Of a stretch of 64,000 bases of DNA, positions 45,022 through 58,039 are shown in pieces (position 1 is the first letter of the stretch; each line of letters begins with the position of its first letter). The notes under the pieces were generated by a model. It saw nothing but the letters and a program-made list of their open reading frames with translations. It did no database searches and had not been told where the DNA came from. The stretch lies in NCBI RefSeq assembly GCF_016905005.1, contig NZ_JADIKC010000004.1, positions 186,001 to 250,000 on the forward strand, in the 5' to 3' direction. Both the position numbers and the translations under genes were made by a program. Source of the stretch: Dyella kyungheensis. Lineage in GTDB: Bacteria; Pseudomonadota; Gammaproteobacteria; Xanthomonadales; Rhodanobacteraceae.

Positions 45022-45181
45022 GGTGGTTCCGGTGGCGGGGCAGGCTGCGATCATCTTGCCAGCTTGGATGCACCCAGGCGTGGCAAGGTTTAGAAGAAGT
45101 TGAGACGCAGATGCCGAACGGCCCATGGCGGCCGTCCGAGAGCACCCGCCGGCCGCGTGGGACCGGCGGGCAGGGCGGGCG

Positions 45182-46963
45182 TCAGGAGGCGACGGCCGCG
45201 CGCGGCGTCACGGCCGCATCGTCCAGCGCCTTGGCGACGCGCTGCTGCTCGGCATGCAGTTCGGCGGGCATGCGCTGGCCGAAGCTTTCCAGGTACTCGC
45301 CAATGGCGGCCAGTTCGGCGGTCCAGCCGGCGTGGTCGACGTGGAACAGCGCGTCGACCGTGGCGCGGTCGAGCGCGAGGTCGTCGAGTTTGATCTCGCC
45401 TGCCTTCGGCAGCGTGCCGATCGGCGTGTGGTTGCCTGCAGCACGGCCTTCCACGCGATCGATCATCCACTGCAGCACGCGCAGGTTGTCGCCGAAGCCC
45501 GGCCACAGGAAGCGGCCGTCCTCGCCCTTGCGGAACCAGTTCACGTGGAAGATCTTCGGCAGCTTCGCGCCCGGCTGGTCGAACGACAGCCAGTGACGGA
45601 AATAGTCGCCGTAGTGGTAGCCGGCAAACGGCTTCATGGCCATCGAGTCGCGACGCAGCACGCCCACGGCGCCGGTGGCGGCCGCGGTGGTCTCCGAGCC
45701 CATGGCGGCGCCCACGAGTACACCGTGCTTCCAGTCCTTCGCCTCGAACACCAGCGGGATCAGTGACGGACGACGGCCGCCGAACACGATCGCACTGATC
45801 GGCACGCCCTGCGCATCCTCGGCACGCGGCGACCATGTAGGACACTGCTTGGCGCTCACGGTGAAGCGCGAATTGGGGTGCGCAGCCGGACCGTTCGCCG
45901 GGTCGTACGGACGACCCTGCCAATCGGTGACCGGCGTGCCCGGCAGACCCTCCCACCACGGCTGGTTGTCGGCGGTGACGGCGACGTTGGTGAAGATGGT
46001 GTCGCGCGCGATGGTCGACAGCGCGTTCGGATTGGTGGCGTCGCTGGTGCCAGGGGCCACGCCGAAATAGCCGGCTTCCGGGTTGATCGCGTATAGACGT
46101 CCATCCGCGCCGGGGCGCATCCAGCAGATGTCGTCGCCCACGGTCCAGACCTTCCAGCCTTCCTGCCGGTAGGCCTCGGGCGGAATGAGCATGGCGAGGT
46201 TGGTCTTGCCGCAGGCGGAGGGAAACGCGGCGGCGATGTAATGCGTTTCGCCCTGCGGATTCTCGATGCCCACGATGAGCATGTGCTCGGCCAGCCAGCC
46301 CTCGGACTTCGCCTGGTAGCTGGCGATGCGCAGCGCGTGGCACTTCTTGCCCAGCAGCGCGTTGCCGCCGTAGCCGGAGCCGTACGACTTGATGGTCAGC
46401 TCCTCGGGGAAATGCATGATGAAGCGACGCTCGGGGTCGAGTTCGCCCGTGGAGTGCAGCCCCTTCACGAAGGTGCCTTCGCGCTCGATGCGCGCCAGCG
46501 CGGCAGCGCCCATGCGCGTCATGGTGCGCATGTTCGCCACCACGTACGGGCTGTCGGTGATTTCCACGCCGCAACGGGCGAGCGGGGAATCGATCGGGCC
46601 CATGCAGTACGGGATGACATACAGAGTGCGGCCTTCCATGCAGCCGTCGAACAGCGCATCCATCTTCGCGTGCGCGTCGGCCGGCGCCATCCAATGGTTG
46701 TTGGGGCCGGCGGCTTCCTCGTCCCTGGTGCAGACGAAGGTGAGATGTTCGACGCGCGCCACGTCGGACGGGCTCGAGCGGTGCAGATAGCAGCCCGGAT
46801 GGGTTTGCTGGTTCAGCTCGATCAGGTCGCCGGTCTGCAGCATCTGCTGCACCAGCTGCTGGTATTCGGAGTCCGAGCCGTCGCACCAATGGATGTTTGC
46901 GGGTCGGGTCAGTGCCGCGACCTCATCGACCCAGCGCTGCAGCGCTGCCAGCTTGCTCGACAT
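45182..46963 (-). CDS. pckG: Phosphoenolpyruvate carboxykinase (GTP)
   Basis: 593 residues, usual for the GTP-dependent form. FPSACGKTNLAMLIPP contains the kinase-type P-loop with the mobile Cys; other landmarks are SYGSGYGGNALLGKKC, VGDDICWM and GYHYGDYFRHWLSF. GGTGAGG precedes the ATG. Converts oxaloacetate to PEP in gluconeogenesis. That fits an organism able to grow on fatty or amino acids (see fadE and etf genes). Confidence 0.97.
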   Translation of the reverse strand: MSSKLAALQRWVDEVAALTRPANIHWCDGSDSEYQQLVQQMLQTGDLIELNQQTHPGCYLHRSSPSDVARVEHLTFVCTRDEEAAGPNNHWMAPADAHAKMDALFDGCMEGRTLYVIPYCMGPIDSPLARCGVEITDSPYVVANMRTMTRMGAAALARIEREGTFVKGLHSTGELDPERRFIMHFPEELTIKSYGSGYGGNALLGKKCHALRIASYQAKSEGWLAEHMLIVGIENPQGETHYIAAAFPSACGKTNLAMLIPPEAYRQEGWKVWTVGDDICWMRPGADGRLYAINPEAGYFGVAPGTSDATNPNALSTIARDTIFTNVAVTADNQPWWEGLPGTPVTDWQGRPYDPANGPAAHPNSRFTVSAKQCPTWSPRAEDAQGVPISAIVFGGRRPSLIPLVFEAKDWKHGVLVGAAMGSETTAAATGAVGVLRRDSMAMKPFAGYHYGDYFRHWLSFDQPGAKLPKIFHVNWFRKGEDGRFLWPGFGDNLRVLQWMIDRVEGRAAGNHTPIGTLPKAGEIKLDDLALDRATVDALFHVDHAGWTAELAAIGEYLESFGQRMPAELHAEQQRVAKALDDAAVTPRAAVAS

Positions 46964-47143
46964 CGTTTCCTCACCCTGGTCTTAAGCCAAAAAAGAGTAG
47001 AAACGCTAACTTACGTGTACTGGCATGGCAAGGTCCGACGCAGCAAAAGGCAACTGGGCGCACCCGGAATTCGCTGTCGGAGCCAATGGTTACAGATGCA
47101 ACTGCATACCACTTTGCCAGCTGGACTGGCAGTGGATAGCTGC

Positions 47144-47172
47144 CAATAAAAACGCCGCACTGAGGCGGCGTT
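47144..47172 (-). terminator. Intrinsic terminator of the tetR gene
   Basis: On the minus strand an 8-bp stem (AACGCCGC with GCGGCGTT, 47151-47158 and 47165-47172) is followed by TTTTTATT. It lies 29 bases after the TetR stop. Confidence 0.85.
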
Positions 47173-47200
47173 CGCGTCGACGATGTTGCCCGGCGGAAGG

Positions 47201-47779
47201 TCAGGCCGGCGTGAGCGTGCGGATCATGTGCTCGACGTAGGCATCGAACTCGTCGTGGCTGATGCGCGGCAGGCCCAGCGTGAAGTTCAGCTGCAGGAAT
47301 CCCACGTAGGCGGCGTAAGTGAGGCGCGCACGGTTCAGTGCCTCGTCCGGCGACAGGCCGGCTTCGCTGTAGATGGTGGTGAGGAATTCCATCCGGCGCT
47401 GCGAGACGCGCGCCATCACCGGCACCACCTGCGGATGATCCAGCGCCTTCAGCAGCGCGGCATACACGCGGTGCGGGGCGATTTCATGCGCCACGCGGCG
47501 AAACAGTTCGGGCAGGCGCGCGCGCGGATCGGGCATGGCCTCGATCTGGCTGATCACTTCTTTCTCGCCGTACTGCTCCCAGCGTTCCAGCGCGGCCTGC
47601 AGCAGCGCTTCGCGGGTCCGGAAATGCCAGTAGAAGCTGCCTTTGGTGACGCCGAGCTGGCGGGCCAGCGCTTCGACGGCCAGGGCACCGACGCCCTGGT
47701 CGGCGATCAGCCGGAGGGCGGCGTCCTCCCAATCCTCGGCGGAGAGGCGGGTGCGTTCGGGTTTGGCGCTTGCATTCAT
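47201..47779 (-). CDS. TetR-family transcriptional regulator
   Basis: 192 residues. N-terminal helix-turn-helix: LRLIADQGVGALAVEALARQLGVTKGSFYWHF, split as the usual TetR motif, followed by a helical ligand domain. The ATG at 47777-47779 lies inside a CATAC-GA-GTATG palindrome, so binding there would block its own expression. Divergent from the alpha/beta hydrolase and fadE genes, which suggests control of lipid or acyl-CoA metabolism; the effector is unknown. No ribosome-binding site precedes the ATG at a normal distance. Confidence 0.93.
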   Translation of the reverse strand: MNASAKPERTRLSAEDWEDAALRLIADQGVGALAVEALARQLGVTKGSFYWHFRTREALLQAALERWEQYGEKEVISQIEAMPDPRARLPELFRRVAHEIAPHRVYAALLKALDHPQVVPVMARVSQRRMEFLTTIYSEAGLSPDEALNRARLTYAAYVGFLQLNFTLGLPRISHDEFDAYVEHMIRTLTPA

Positions 47780-47788
47780 ACGAGTATG
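47777..47788. promoter_or_regulatory. Candidate TetR operator at the tetR start
   Basis: Perfect palindrome CATAC-GA-GTATG whose left end is the start codon of tetR. The same GTATG half-sites occur at the divergent hydrolase start with a six-base spacer. Confidence 0.5.
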
Positions 47789-47868
47789 GTAGCCCCTGCC
47801 GACGGCTTTGCAATTGGCGTGGCGGCAAGTGGTTGAATCGGCGGCAACTCCGCTTGCCGCAGCGCATA

Positions 47869-47909
47869 TTGACGCAGCCATTTGTTGCAATCCATACTCA
47901 TGCGTATGG
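47869..47909 (+). promoter_or_regulatory. Candidate promoter and operator of the hydrolase-fadE unit
   Basis: TTGACG (47869-47874), an 18-base spacer and CATACT (47893-47898) look like a sigma-70 promoter. The dyad CCATAC-TCATGC-GTATGG (47892-47909) overlaps the -10 and the start codon. ATG 47906 lies seven bases after the -10, where transcription would begin, so a leaderless mRNA is possible. Confidence 0.45.
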
Positions 47910-48796
47910 TACCGACACCCGCTACTGAGAAGTCCACCACCCAGGTCACGGCCGTTGATGGCCTGACGCTGGCCGTCGAAGTTCGCCGACCGTCCGGTCA
48001 TCCGACGCTGCTGTTCGCGCATGGCTTTGGCCAGACACGCGGCGCCTGGCGAGGCAGCGCCGAGGCACTCGCCGAGGAAGGTTTCCGCTGCGTCACGTTC
48101 GACGCCCGCGGCCACGGCGAGAGCGGCCACGTGGCCGGGGGCGATTACCACATGGAGCAGTTCATCGGCGATCTGCGCATGCTGGCGCACGCCGAACTGC
48201 GCAAGCCGATCCTGGTCGGCGCGTCGATGGGCGGCCTGCTGGGGCTGGTAATCGCCGGCGAGATCGATCCCGAGGCGTTCCATGCGTTGGTGCTGGTGGA
48301 TATCACGCCGCGCTGGGAGACCAAGGGGGTGGAGCGGATCCTCGCCTTCATGCAGGCGCATCCCGATGGCTTTGCGAGCTATGCGCAGGCCGCCGAGGAA
48401 ATCGCCAAGTATTTGCCGCATCGCGCCGAGCGCAAATCGGCCGATCAGCTGCGCCCACTGATGCGCGAAGGCGCCGACGGCCGCCTGCGTTGGCACTGGG
48501 ATCCGGCCCTGCTCGACGGACTGGTCAGCGAAAGCGAGCGTTACCAGCCGCGCCTGATGTCGGCGGCGGCGAAAGTGCGCGTACCGGTGCTGCTGTTGTC
48601 GGGCGGCCGCAGCGATGTGGTGTCGCGCGATACCGTCGACGAATTCCTGCAACTGGTGCCGCATGCCGAACATGTGGAATTGCCGCGCGCCACGCACATG
48701 GTGGCGGGCGACGCCAACGACGCATTCACCCGCGAGATCGCACGATTCGTGGGCCAGCTTGCTTCCACCGACCGCAGCGATGCGGTTACGGCCTGA
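47906..48796 (+). CDS. Alpha/beta hydrolase
   Basis: About 296 residues; ATG 47900 or 47906, neither with a ribosome-binding site. Fold landmarks: LLFAHGFGQTRGAW (oxyanion loop), nucleophile elbow VGASMGGLLG, acid loop LLSGGRSDVV and the catalytic His in RATHMVAGD. Substrate unknown; esterases of this type often hydrolyse small acyl esters or thioesters. It shares a control region with the TetR gene, and fadE starts 51 bases downstream, which suggests one lipid-degradation unit. Confidence 0.88.
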   Translation: MVPTPATEKSTTQVTAVDGLTLAVEVRRPSGHPTLLFAHGFGQTRGAWRGSAEALAEEGFRCVTFDARGHGESGHVAGGDYHMEQFIGDLRMLAHAELRKPILVGASMGGLLGLVIAGEIDPEAFHALVLVDITPRWETKGVERILAFMQAHPDGFASYAQAAEEIAKYLPHRAERKSADQLRPLMREGADGRLRWHWDPALLDGLVSESERYQPRLMSAAAKVRVPVLLLSGGRSDVVSRDTVDEFLQLVPHAEHVELPRATHMVAGDANDAFTREIARFVGQLASTDRSDAVTA

Positions 48797-48847
48797 GCCG
48801 ATGAAATCCCTGTTCCACCAAGACGTCATTCGTAACGAGGTGTTTGG

Positions 48848-51319
48848 ATGTCCGTGATACTGACCCTGCTGGCGGCGCTGATTGCGACCGGCGCCTGTGC
48901 CTACCACCGCAGCAGCCTGCGCACGTGGGCGATCGCCACGGTGATTGCCACCGTCGTGGTCGGCCTCATAGCCGGTGCGCCGTGGACGACCTTCTTCCTG
49001 GTCGTGATCGAGCTGGCGATTGCCGTGCCGCTGCTGATGGACGGCTTCCGTCGCAAACAGATCAGCGCGCCGCTGCTGAAGATGTTCGCCAAGGTGACGC
49101 CCAAGCTTTCCGAAACCGAACAGACGGCGCTCGAAGCGGGCACGGTCGGCTTCGAAGGCGAGCTGTTCTCCGGCAAGCCCGACTGGCATGAACTGCTCAA
49201 GCAGCCCAAGCCCGAATTGAGCGTGGAAGAGCAAGCCTATCTCGATGGCCCCGTGGAAGAACTCTGCGGCATGATCGACGACTGGCAAATCACCCACGAA
49301 CTGGCCGACCTGCCGCCGGAGGTCTGGGCCTTCATCAAGAAGCACAAGTTCTTCGGCATGATCATTCCCAAGTCGTACGGCGGCCTGGGTTTCTCGGCGC
49401 TGGCGCATTCGGCGGTGCTGCAGAAGCTGGCCACCATGTCGGCCACGGTGGCCTCGACGGTGGCCGTGCCCAACTCCTTGGGCCCGGCGGAACTGCTGCT
49501 GCACTACGGCAGCGACGAACAGAAGAATCACTACCTGCCGCGCCTTGCCGTGGGTGAAGAGATTCCGTGTTTTGCACTCACCGGTCCGTATGCCGGTTCC
49601 GATGCCACCTCCATCAGCGACTTCGGCATCGTCTGCAAGCAGGTGGTCGATGGCGTCGAAACGCTGGGCATGAAGCTCACCTTCGACAAGCGCTACATCA
49701 CGCTGGCGCCGATCGCGACCGTGGTCGGTCTGGCCTTCCGTCTGTACGACCCGGAAAAACTGCTGGGCGACAAGGAAGACCTCGGCATCACGCTGGCGCT
49801 GCTGCCGCGTTCGACGCCGGGCCTGGAAATCGGCCGCCGTCATTTCCCGCTGAATATCCCGTTCCAGAACGGACCGCTGCATGGCAAGGATGTGTTCGTG
49901 CCGCTGTCGGTATTGATCGGTGGTCCGCATATGGCCGGCCACGGCTGGCGCATGCTGGTGGAATGCCTGTCGGTGGGTCGCGCGATTTCGCTGCCGTCGA
50001 ATGCGACGGGCGGCGTGCGCGCCGCGGTCGCCGCCACCGGCGCGTATGCACGCATGCGCAAGCAGTTCGGTCTGTCCATCGCGCGCTTCGAAGGCGTGGA
50101 AGAAGCGCTCGCGCGCATTGGCGGTCTCACCTATGCGACCGCCGCGTTGTCGCGCGCCACCGCGGCCGCGGTGGATCGCGGCGAGAAGCCGGCGGTACCC
50201 TCGGCGATCGCCAAGTACCACGCCACCGAATGGGGCCGCATCATCGCCGGTGACGCGCTCGACGTGCACGGCGGCAAGGGCGTGCAGTTGGGTCCGAAGA
50301 ACTACGCGGGCCGCGCGTGGCAAGGCGTGCCGATCGCCATCACGGTGGAAGGCGCGAACATCATGACGCGCAGCCTGATGATCTTCGGCCAGGGCGCCAT
50401 CCGCTGCCATCCTTACGTGCTGAAGGAAATGCAGGCGCTGTCGATTCCCGACTACGGCGATCGCCTGAAGTCGTTCGACCGCGCGCTGTTCGGCCATATC
50501 GGTTTCGGCATCTCCAACGCGGTGCGTTCGTTCACGCTGGGCCTGACCGGCTCGCGCATCGGCGATACCGCGGGCGACGCCTATGTGCGTCGCTACTACC
50601 GCAAGCTCAACCGCTACTCGGCCGCGCTAGCGCTGTGTGCCGATACCTTCATGGGTGTGCTGGGCGGCAAGCTGAAGTTCAAGGAGAAGCTGTCGGCGCG
50701 TCTGGGCGACGTGTTGAGCTATCTCTACATCGCCAGCGCGATGCTCAAGCGTTACGAGGATACCGGCCGTCCGGAAGCGGATCGTCCGCTGCTGGCCTGG
50801 GCGTTCCACGAGTGCATGTGGCGCATCCAGACGTCGCTCGACGGCGCCATCCGCAACTTCCCGGTGAAGCCGATTTCGTGGCTGTTGCGCGTGCTGGTGT
50901 TCCCGTGGGGCCGCCGCGAAGTGCCGCCGTCCGACCGTTTGGGTCGTCGCGTCGCCGCCATCATCACGGCGCCGGGCGAAGCACGCGATCGCCTCACCGA
51001 GTGGACCTACCTCACGCCCACCGCGAACAACACCATCGGCCGCATGAATGCCTTGCTGCCGGACGTGATCGCGGCCGAGCCGGTGGAACGCAAGTTCGGC
51101 AAGGCGCAGAAATCGGGCCAGTTCAAATCGCACGACTACGTGGGCCAGCTGAGCGAAGCGCTGCAGGCCGGCGTGATCAACGCGGCCGAGTTCGAGTTGC
51201 TCAAGCGCGTGCGCGAGGGCGTGTTCGAATTCATCTCGGTGGACGACTTCGATCCCTCCGAACTCGGTGCCGCGGTGACGCGCGCGGACCGCAACAAGAA
51301 GCTGGCCGACGCGGCCTGA
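48848..51319 (+). CDS. fadE: FadE-type acyl-CoA dehydrogenase
   Basis: 823 residues, close to the 814 of E. coli FadE and much longer than classic acyl-CoA dehydrogenases. Two N-terminal hydrophobic segments (about 1-65) suggest membrane association. The dehydrogenase core shows KFFGMIIPKSYGGLGFSALAHS, CFALTGPYAGSDATS, VGRAISLPSNATGG and DALDVHGGKGVQLGP. The C-terminal third (RDRLTEWTYLTP) is the FadE-specific extension. GAGGTG precedes the ATG. Catalyses the first step of beta-oxidation and passes electrons to ETF (EtfA/B at 8.9-10.7 kb). Confidence 0.95.
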   Translation: MSVILTLLAALIATGACAYHRSSLRTWAIATVIATVVVGLIAGAPWTTFFLVVIELAIAVPLLMDGFRRKQISAPLLKMFAKVTPKLSETEQTALEAGTVGFEGELFSGKPDWHELLKQPKPELSVEEQAYLDGPVEELCGMIDDWQITHELADLPPEVWAFIKKHKFFGMIIPKSYGGLGFSALAHSAVLQKLATMSATVASTVAVPNSLGPAELLLHYGSDEQKNHYLPRLAVGEEIPCFALTGPYAGSDATSISDFGIVCKQVVDGVETLGMKLTFDKRYITLAPIATVVGLAFRLYDPEKLLGDKEDLGITLALLPRSTPGLEIGRRHFPLNIPFQNGPLHGKDVFVPLSVLIGGPHMAGHGWRMLVECLSVGRAISLPSNATGGVRAAVAATGAYARMRKQFGLSIARFEGVEEALARIGGLTYATAALSRATAAAVDRGEKPAVPSAIAKYHATEWGRIIAGDALDVHGGKGVQLGPKNYAGRAWQGVPIAITVEGANIMTRSLMIFGQGAIRCHPYVLKEMQALSIPDYGDRLKSFDRALFGHIGFGISNAVRSFTLGLTGSRIGDTAGDAYVRRYYRKLNRYSAALALCADTFMGVLGGKLKFKEKLSARLGDVLSYLYIASAMLKRYEDTGRPEADRPLLAWAFHECMWRIQTSLDGAIRNFPVKPISWLLRVLVFPWGRREVPPSDRLGRRVAAIITAPGEARDRLTEWTYLTPTANNTIGRMNALLPDVIAAEPVERKFGKAQKSGQFKSHDYVGQLSEALQAGVINAAEFELLKRVREGVFEFISVDDFDPSELGAAVTRADRNKKLADAA

Positions 51320-51327
51320 CTTCACCG

Positions 51328-51359
51328 GCCGTCATTCCTGCTACGGCGGGAATGACGGC
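51328..51359. repeat. Short palindrome related to the dispersed repeats
   Basis: Arms 51328-51338 and 51349-51359 (GCCGTCATTCC and its complement) with a ten-base loop, directly after fadE. The arm matches the end of the repeats at 26371 and 38768. It may act as a terminator-like or mRNA-stabilising structure. Confidence 0.65.
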
Positions 51360-51416
51360 ATGCCATCGACACACGAAAGGGCGGCGCAGCGGCGTGGCCC
51401 ACGCGGGAGATTCGCC

Positions 51417-51887
51417 ATGAGCCAGGCATTGTCGCTGTACCGTCGGCTGGTTTCCCTGCCCGGTGGCCGCTGGCTGTACGGCCGCCTGATCTGTTTCAAG
51501 GCGCCTTACTTCGCCACCATCGCACCGCGGTTCCGTGCGTTGGAGCCGGGCTGCTGCGAAGTGGCGATCCGCGACCGCCGCCACGTGCACAACCACATCG
51601 GCACGGTGCACGCCATCGCCCTGTGCAACGCCGCCGAACTCACCGCGGGCATGATGACCGACGTGACGATCCCGCCAGGCATGCGCTGGATTCCCAAGGG
51701 CATGACGGTGGAGTACCTGGCCAAGGCCACTGGCACGCTGGTGGCTGTCGCCAAGCCCGAATCGCCCGCGGTGGAAGCCGCCAGCGGGTATGCGTGGCCG
51801 GTGCGGGTGAACGTGCGCAACGAAGGGGGCGAGGATGTGTTCCGCGCGCGCATCGACATGTGGGTGTCGCCGCGCAAGGCGGCCTAG
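51417..51887 (+). CDS. DUF4442 hotdog-fold protein, possible thioesterase
   Basis: 156 residues from ATG 51417, with GGGAGATTCGCC just upstream. Typical features: RRHVHNHIGTVHAIALCNAAELTAG, where the His/Asn and later Glu are in the hotdog active region, then RWIPKGMTVEYLAKATG and VRVNVRNEGGEDVFRARIDMWV. DUF4442 proteins are related to acyl-CoA thioesterases. Downstream of fadE on the same strand, so a role with acyl-CoA is plausible. Confidence 0.82.
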   Translation: MSQALSLYRRLVSLPGGRWLYGRLICFKAPYFATIAPRFRALEPGCCEVAIRDRRHVHNHIGTVHAIALCNAAELTAGMMTDVTIPPGMRWIPKGMTVEYLAKATGTLVAVAKPESPAVEAASGYAWPVRVNVRNEGGEDVFRARIDMWVSPRKAA

Positions 51888-51888
51888 T

Positions 51889-52881
51889 TCAGGCCATCAC
51901 GCAGCGGTTCTTGCCGCCGTCCTTGGCCTGGTAGAGCGCGCGGTCGGCGGCCTGCATCAGGTCTTCGTCGGATTGGCCGTCGCCGCTCCAGAGCGCCACG
52001 CCGATGCTCGCGCTGACCTTCGCCTCGAACGCGCCATGGCGTCCTTCGAGCGGATAGGGAGCGGCGAGTGCGGCGCCGATTTCCTCGCAGCGGCGCATCA
52101 GCAGTTCGATTTCCGATACGTCTTCCAGGACCAGGGCGAATTCATCGCCGCCCAGGCGCGCAACCGTGTCATTGCTGCGCACCTGGTCGCCCAGGCGTTC
52201 GGCAATTGCCTGCAGCAAGGCATCGCCTGCCGGATGGCCGTGATTGTCGTTGACGCCCTTGAAGCCATCGATGTCGAGCATGGCCAGCGCAAAGCCGGGG
52301 CCGTGGCGCGGCACGCGTTGCATCGCGGTGAGCAGGCGGTCGTGGAACAGCGTGCGGTTGGGCAGGCCGGTCAACATGTCGTGCGTGGCCTGATGGCGGA
52401 TCTGCGCCTCGATGCGCCGGCGCTCGGTGATCTCCGAGTTGAGCTGGTCGTTGCGTTCTTCCAGCTCGGCCAGCGTCGACTTCAGTGCGGCGCGCGCGCG
52501 GTACAGCTCGAGGAACACGCGCACCTTCGACTGCAGGATCATGTCGTTGATCGGCTTGGCGATGTAGTCGACCGCGCCAAAGTGATAACCGCGCACGCGG
52601 TTGATGTCGTCGGCATAGGCGGCGGTGACGAAGATGATCGGCGTTTCGCGCAGCTTTTCGTCTTCGCCGATCAGGAAGGCCACTTCGAAGCCGTCCATCT
52701 CGGGCATGTTCACGTCGAGCAGGATCAGCGCGAACTCGTGGTCCAGGCACAGCGCCAAGGCGGCGTTGCCGCCATCGGCTTCGTACAGTTCGGCGCCGCT
52801 GTCGGCCAGCAGGTGGCGCATGGCGACGAGGTTGGCGGGGGTGTCGTCGACGACGAGGATTTTCGGGGAGGACTTGTTCAT
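51889..52881 (-). CDS. Response regulator with GGDEF output (diguanylate cyclase)
   Basis: 330 residues. Receiver domain (about 5-125): VVDDTPANL, phosphoacceptor Asp56 in LLDVNMPEMDG, VTAAY, and YIAKP. A coiled-coil linker leads to a GGDEF domain with GGDEF at 244-248 and an intact inhibitory RSND (235-238). Phosphorylation should promote dimerisation and c-di-GMP synthesis. Its ATG overlaps the cheB stop by four bases, so it is the last gene of the hybrid-kinase/CheR/CheB operon. Confidence 0.95.
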   Translation of the reverse strand: MNKSSPKILVVDDTPANLVAMRHLLADSGAELYEADGGNAALALCLDHEFALILLDVNMPEMDGFEVAFLIGEDEKLRETPIIFVTAAYADDINRVRGYHFGAVDYIAKPINDMILQSKVRVFLELYRARAALKSTLAELEERNDQLNSEITERRRIEAQIRHQATHDMLTGLPNRTLFHDRLLTAMQRVPRHGPGFALAMLDIDGFKGVNDNHGHPAGDALLQAIAERLGDQVRSNDTVARLGGDEFALVLEDVSEIELLMRRCEEIGAALAAPYPLEGRHGAFEAKVSASIGVALWSGDGQSDEDLMQAADRALYQAKDGGKNRCVMA

Positions 52882-53447
52882 GGCAGGCACAGGCGATTGA
52901 GCAGCGGCGCGATGGCCGCCAGGGGAAGGCAGTGGTCCGCACCCGCGCGTTCGAGCGCGGCGGCGGGCATGGTCGAGACTTCGGCATCGCTGGGCTCCTG
53001 GACGACGGCAAGTCCCCCGCCTTGCCGTACCTGCAGGAGTCCGTCGGCGCCGTCGCTGTTGGCGCCGGTGAGCACGATGCCGATCAGGGTGTCGCGATAG
53101 GCCTCGGCGGCCGATTCGAACAGCACGTCGATGGAAGGCCGCGCGAAGCTCACGCGTTGATCCACCGACAGGGCAAAGCGCCGGCTGGTTTCCACCAGCA
53201 GGTGATAGCCGCTGGGCGCCACATGGATCACGCCGCCGCGCATCGGCGCACGTTCGCGCGCTTCTTCCACCGGCAGCGTGGCGTGCTTGGCCAACAGCTC
53301 GCACAGCAGGTCGACCGTGGCCGAGCCGGTATGGCAGCACACGGCGATGGGCTGGGGCAGGGCGGGATCGAGGCCGGCGAACAACTGCTCCAGCGCCGTC
53401 AGCCCGCCGGCCGAACAACCGATCACGATGGCCTGTGGCGTCGCCAT
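52878..53447 (-). CDS. CheB-type methylesterase domain protein without receiver
   Basis: 189 residues from ATG 53447. The catalytic triad is present: Ser12 in IGCSAGG, His39 in CCHTGS and Asp132 in LTGANSDGADG. The N-terminal receiver of classical CheB is missing. Deamidation or demethylation of a chemoreceptor is the family role, but no receptor gene is near. The start follows the CheR stop by overlap, suggesting a paired methylation/demethylation system acting on an unknown target. Confidence 0.9.
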   Translation of the reverse strand: MATPQAIVIGCSAGGLTALEQLFAGLDPALPQPIAVCCHTGSATVDLLCELLAKHATLPVEEARERAPMRGGVIHVAPSGYHLLVETSRRFALSVDQRVSFARPSIDVLFESAAEAYRDTLIGIVLTGANSDGADGLLQVRQGGGLAVVQEPSDAEVSTMPAAALERAGADHCLPLAAIAPLLNRLCLP

Positions 53448-53448
53448 G

Positions 53449-54293
53449 TCATTCCTTGCCCGAGCGCGACCCCAGGCGATAGATGCGGCGAGCCGCATCC
53501 ACCGGCGTGAAGTCGGCGGCCGAAGGGGCGAAGTCCAGGCTTTCACGCGTGCCCAGGCAGAGAAAGCCGCCGCGCACCAGGCTGTCGCGGAACAGCGCCA
53601 GCGTGCGGTCCTGCAGCGGGTCGGAAAAGTAGATCAGCACGTTGCGGCACAGCACCAGGTGCGCCTCGCAGAACACTTCGTCGGTGACCAGGTTGTGGTT
53701 GGCGAACGTCACGTTGCGACGCAGCCGCTGGTCCAGCTTGAGCAGTTCGTAGCGTGCGCTGTAGTAGTCGGCCAGGGTGTGGCTGCCGCCGGCAGCGAGG
53801 TAGTTGCGCGACCACAGTTGCGCTTCCTTCGCCGGGTAGATGCCTTCCTGGGCATGCTTGAGCGCGCTTTCGTTGAAATCGGTGGCGTAGATCTGCGTGC
53901 GTTCGTACAGGCCTGCTTCTTCCAGCAGGATGGCCAGCGAATAGACCTCTTGTCCGTGCGCGCAGCCGGCCTGCCAGATGTTGATCTGCGGATAGGAAGC
54001 GAGCACCGGAAACACCTGCTCGCGCAGCGTCTTGAACACGTCGGGGTCGCGGAACATTTCCGATACCGGCACCGACAGGCCTTCCAGCACGACCGGCAGG
54101 AATCCGGCCTCGTGCAGCAGGCGGGTGGTGAGCGCGCTGACCGTATCGGCTTGTTGCGCATGCGCCAGTTGCAGCACGCGCCGCCGCAGCGAGGCGGGTG
54201 CGTACTGGGTGAAGTCGTAGCCGTGGCGCAGCTTGAGCGCCCGCACGAACAGCTCGATCTCGATGTCCTCGAGTGCCGTGTCGGCCAGCTTGT

Positions 54294-54297
<4 letters not shown>
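53449..54297 (-). CDS. CheR-type methyltransferase
   Basis: 282 residues from ATG 54297, which overlaps the hybrid-kinase stop in an ATGA; ATG 54309 is also possible. CheR landmarks: LRRRVLQLAHAQQ, VSEMFRDPDVFKTL, the SAM motif WQAGCAHGQEVYSLA, and LVLCRNVLIYF. Classical role: glutamate methylation of chemoreceptors using SAM. Here it sits between a hybrid kinase and a receiverless CheB, an arrangement seen in non-chemotaxis sensory systems. Confidence 0.92.
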
Positions 54298-57950
<3,653 letters not shown>

Positions 57951-58039
57951 ACGTCTTCACAGGTCGAGGCCTGGCAGTCCTGCCAGGCCGGGGCGGTTCC
58001 CTTCAGGGTATCCGCAGTTTTGTGAAGACGATAGCTGAC

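Noticed and set aside
45090-46889. A 599-codon open frame overlapping pckG in another frame
   Set aside because: pckG is complete with P-loop and other motifs; the overlapping frame is a GC-rich artefact.
47201-50497. A 1098-codon open frame on the minus strand
   Set aside because: Only its last 192 codons (TetR) are real. The rest lies opposite fadE and the hydrolase, both clear genes, and has the His/Arg/Gln-rich composition of antisense frames in GC-rich DNA.
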